Assembly: GCA_902478425.1 (NCBI GenBank)
Contig: CABSKV010000065.1
Location: forward strand, 1-7,954
Origin: an uncultured Coriobacteriia bacterium
Lineage (GTDB): Bacteria; Actinomycetota; Coriobacteriia; Coriobacteriales; QAMH01
Direction: 5' to 3'
Length of the DNA: 7,954 nt
Part shown: in pieces, positions 6,439-7,954 of the stretch
How positions within the stretch are numbered: position 1 is the first letter of the stretch
How the letters are laid out: each line of letters begins with the position of its first letter
The notes under the pieces: generated by a model
Told to the model about the DNA's origin: nothing
The model's database searches: none
What the model saw: only the letters and a program-made list of their open reading frames with translations
Translations under genes and position numbers: made by a program

Positions 6439-7919
6439 ATGAAGATACGCGCCCAAATAACGATGGTCCTGAACCTCGACAAGTGCATCGGGTGCCACAC
6501 CTGTTCGGTCACCTGCAAGAACGTGTGGACGAACAGGCCCGGCACGGAGTACATCTGGTTCAACAACGTCGAGACGAAGCCGGGTACGGGTTACCCGAAG
6601 CAATGGGAAGACCAGGACAAGTGGAAGGGCGGCTGGCAGATAGACGGCGGCAAGCTGCGGCTGAAGCGCGGCAATCGCCCCTGGTTGCTGGCCGGCATCT
6701 TCAGCAACGGGTTGCTGCCCACCATCGACGAGTACTACGAGCCCTATACCTTCGACTACCAGAAGCTGCAAAAGGTGCCGCTCATGAAGACATCGCCGAC
6801 GGCACGCCCCATCAGCTCCATAACCGGCGAGGTCATGGACAAGGTCGAGGGAAGCGCCGCATGGGAAGACGACCTCGGCGGCGTCGACATCGAGACGGTG
6901 AATGACACCAACCTCGATGGCGTCCAGCGCGAGATCTACTCCCAATACGAGCAGACCTTCATGTTCTACCTGCCGCGCCTGTGCAACCACTGCCTCAATC
7001 CCGGCTGCGTGGCAAGCTGCCCGTCGGGCTCCATATACAAGCGCGAGGAAGACGGCATCGTCTTGGTCGACCAGAACAAGTGCCGCGGCTGGCGCATGTG
7101 CATGACCGGTTGTCCGTACAAGAAGGTCTACTACAACTGGTCGAGTGGCAAGGCCGAGAAGTGCATCTTCTGCTACCCCCGCATCGAGAGCGGCTGTCCG
7201 ACCGTATGCTCCGAGGCGTGCACGGGTCGCATCCGCTATATCGGAGTCGTCCTCTACGATGCCGATAAGATCAAGGCCCTTGCGAGCATCGAGAACGACG
7301 AGGACCTCTACGAGGCGCAGCGAAGCGTCTTCCTCGATCCGTTCAACCTCGACGTCATCGAGGGCGCTCGTGCGGCCGGCATATCGGACGAGTGGATAGA
7401 GGCCGCCCAGAAGTCCCCCGTGCGCAAGCTCATCGAATGGGGGCTCGCATTCCCGATGCACCCCGAATACCGCACGCTTCCGATGGTCTGGTACGTCCCG
7501 CCACTTTCGCCCGTCGCCGATGCCGTCGATGCGGGCAAGGTGTCGATGGATGGCGTGTTGCCGAAGGCAGACGAGCTCAGGATCCCGATCCAGTACCTCG
7601 CCAACCTACTTGCCGGCGGCAATACGAAGGTCGTCCAAGACGCGCTGTCCAGGATGCTGCTCATGCGCACCATCGTGAGAAACTACAGCGATTCCGCGGG
7701 GCTCGCGCAGTACCTGAGAAGCGAGCTGCCGCTCGATGCGGTCAAGCAGGCTCCGGGGGCCGAGCGGCTCCATGAGCTTGGGCTCCTTCCCGAGGACATC
7801 TGCGAAATGCACTCGTTGCTCGCCATCGCGAACTACGAGGATCGTTTCGTGGTGCCCACAGCCAATCGCAATCATGAGGCAAGCGTCCTTACCCAAGGCG
7901 AGCAGGGCATGAACATGGG
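6439..7919 (+). CDS. narH: Respiratory nitrate reductase, beta (iron-sulfur) subunit NarH, 3' end cut
   Basis: NarH carries four Fe-S clusters that pass electrons from haem protein NarI to NarG; it sits on the cytoplasmic face of the membrane complex. Start ATG 6439 has GGGAG (6426-6430) eight bases upstream and gives MKIRAQ, the family N-terminus. Cysteine groups seen: CIGCHTCSVTC (16-26), CNHCLNPGCVASC (182-194), CRGWRMCMTGC (215-225), and C242, C245, C257, C261. Trp218 stands where a fourth cysteine would be in the third group, as in E. coli NarH, which fits its [3Fe-4S] centre. HPEYRTLPMVWYVPPLSP and IANYEDRFVVP are also family blocks. About 494 genuine residues are present against 512 in E. 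coli. The frame stays open into adapter sequence at 7920, so the final residues of the open frame (CLLYTSDAADE) are not biological. narI is expected next but lies outside. Confidence 0.97.
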
Positions 7920-7952
7920 CTGTCTCTTATACACATCTGACGCTGCCGACGA
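7920..7952. other. Illumina Nextera (Tn5) adapter left at the contig end
   Basis: The 19-bp Tn5 mosaic end CTGTCTCTTATACACATCT (7920-7938) is followed directly by GACGCTGCCGACGA (7939-7952). Together this is the reverse complement of the Nextera read-1 transposase adapter. The last two bases (AT) would be the start of the index read-through. This is library-construction sequence, not a transposon in the genome. The C at 7920 could be genomic or adapter, so true sequence ends at 7919 or 7920. Confidence 0.97.
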
Positions 7953-7954
7953 AT

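Noticed and set aside
2634..6566. A 1310-codon open frame on the minus strand opposite narG
   Set aside because: It runs codon on codon against a clear full-length narG. Its product is rich in Arg, Ala, Val, His and Asp with no recognisable domain, and its openness follows from missing TTA, CTA and TCA codons in narG.
6310..7461. A 383-codon open frame on the minus strand opposite narH
   Set aside because: In-register shadow of narH; no recognisable motif, and it overlaps the conserved Fe-S cysteine codons.
7920..7938. Tn5 or other transposon end
   Set aside because: The mosaic end is followed directly by the Nextera read-1 sequence at the very end of the contig, so it is a library artefact.
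1..7954. CRISPR arrays, tRNA or rRNA genes, insertion sequences, phage or toxin-antitoxin genes
   Set aside because: I saw no repeated units, RNA gene signatures or mobile-element proteins; the window is almost fully used by nar genes and the FNT fragment.

Overview
The window holds part of a respiratory nitrate reductase locus from a GC-rich bacterium. It is probably a whole short-read contig, because its last ~33 bases (7920-7952) are Illumina Nextera adapter rather than genome. Real sequence ends at about 7919. The genes have strong GC bias and the main intergenic region is AT-rich. Protein style and gene content fit an anaerobic or facultative actinobacterium, perhaps a coriobacterium such as Eggerthellaceae. 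That placement is a guess from impression, not from a marker gene.

Layout, left to right. (1) 1-336, + strand: the C-terminal ~40% of a formate/nitrite transporter (FNT family), cut by the window edge. (2) 346-984, - strand: narJ, the nitrate reductase assembly chaperone, convergent with the FNT gene and only 9 bp from it. (3) 985-1228: an AT-rich divergent regulatory region between narJ and narK, with a good sigma70-type promoter candidate for narK and weaker elements for narJ. (4) 1229-2521, +: a NarK-type nitrate/nitrite transporter. (5) 2522-2621: a 100-bp spacer with an imperfect hairpin. (6) 2622-6410, +: narG, complete catalytic subunit. (7) 6439 to the end, +: narH, the iron-sulfur subunit, lacking only about its last 20 residues because the contig stops.

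Functionally, NarK would bring nitrate in and/or exchange it for nitrite. NarG reduces nitrate to nitrite at a Mo-bisPGD centre in the cytoplasm, fed with electrons through the Fe-S chain of NarH. The usual quinol-oxidising membrane subunit NarI is not in the window and is expected downstream of narH. NarJ would help insert the cofactor into NarG. The FNT protein may move nitrite or formate.

I found no clearly new system. The main points of interest are: narJ lies outside the usual narGHJI order and is divergent from narKGH; the residue matching the nitrate-contact Asn175 of E. coli NarK is Asp here; and the 3' end carries an adapter that creates a false NarH tail. Comparisons with E. coli proteins are from memory, without an alignment run.
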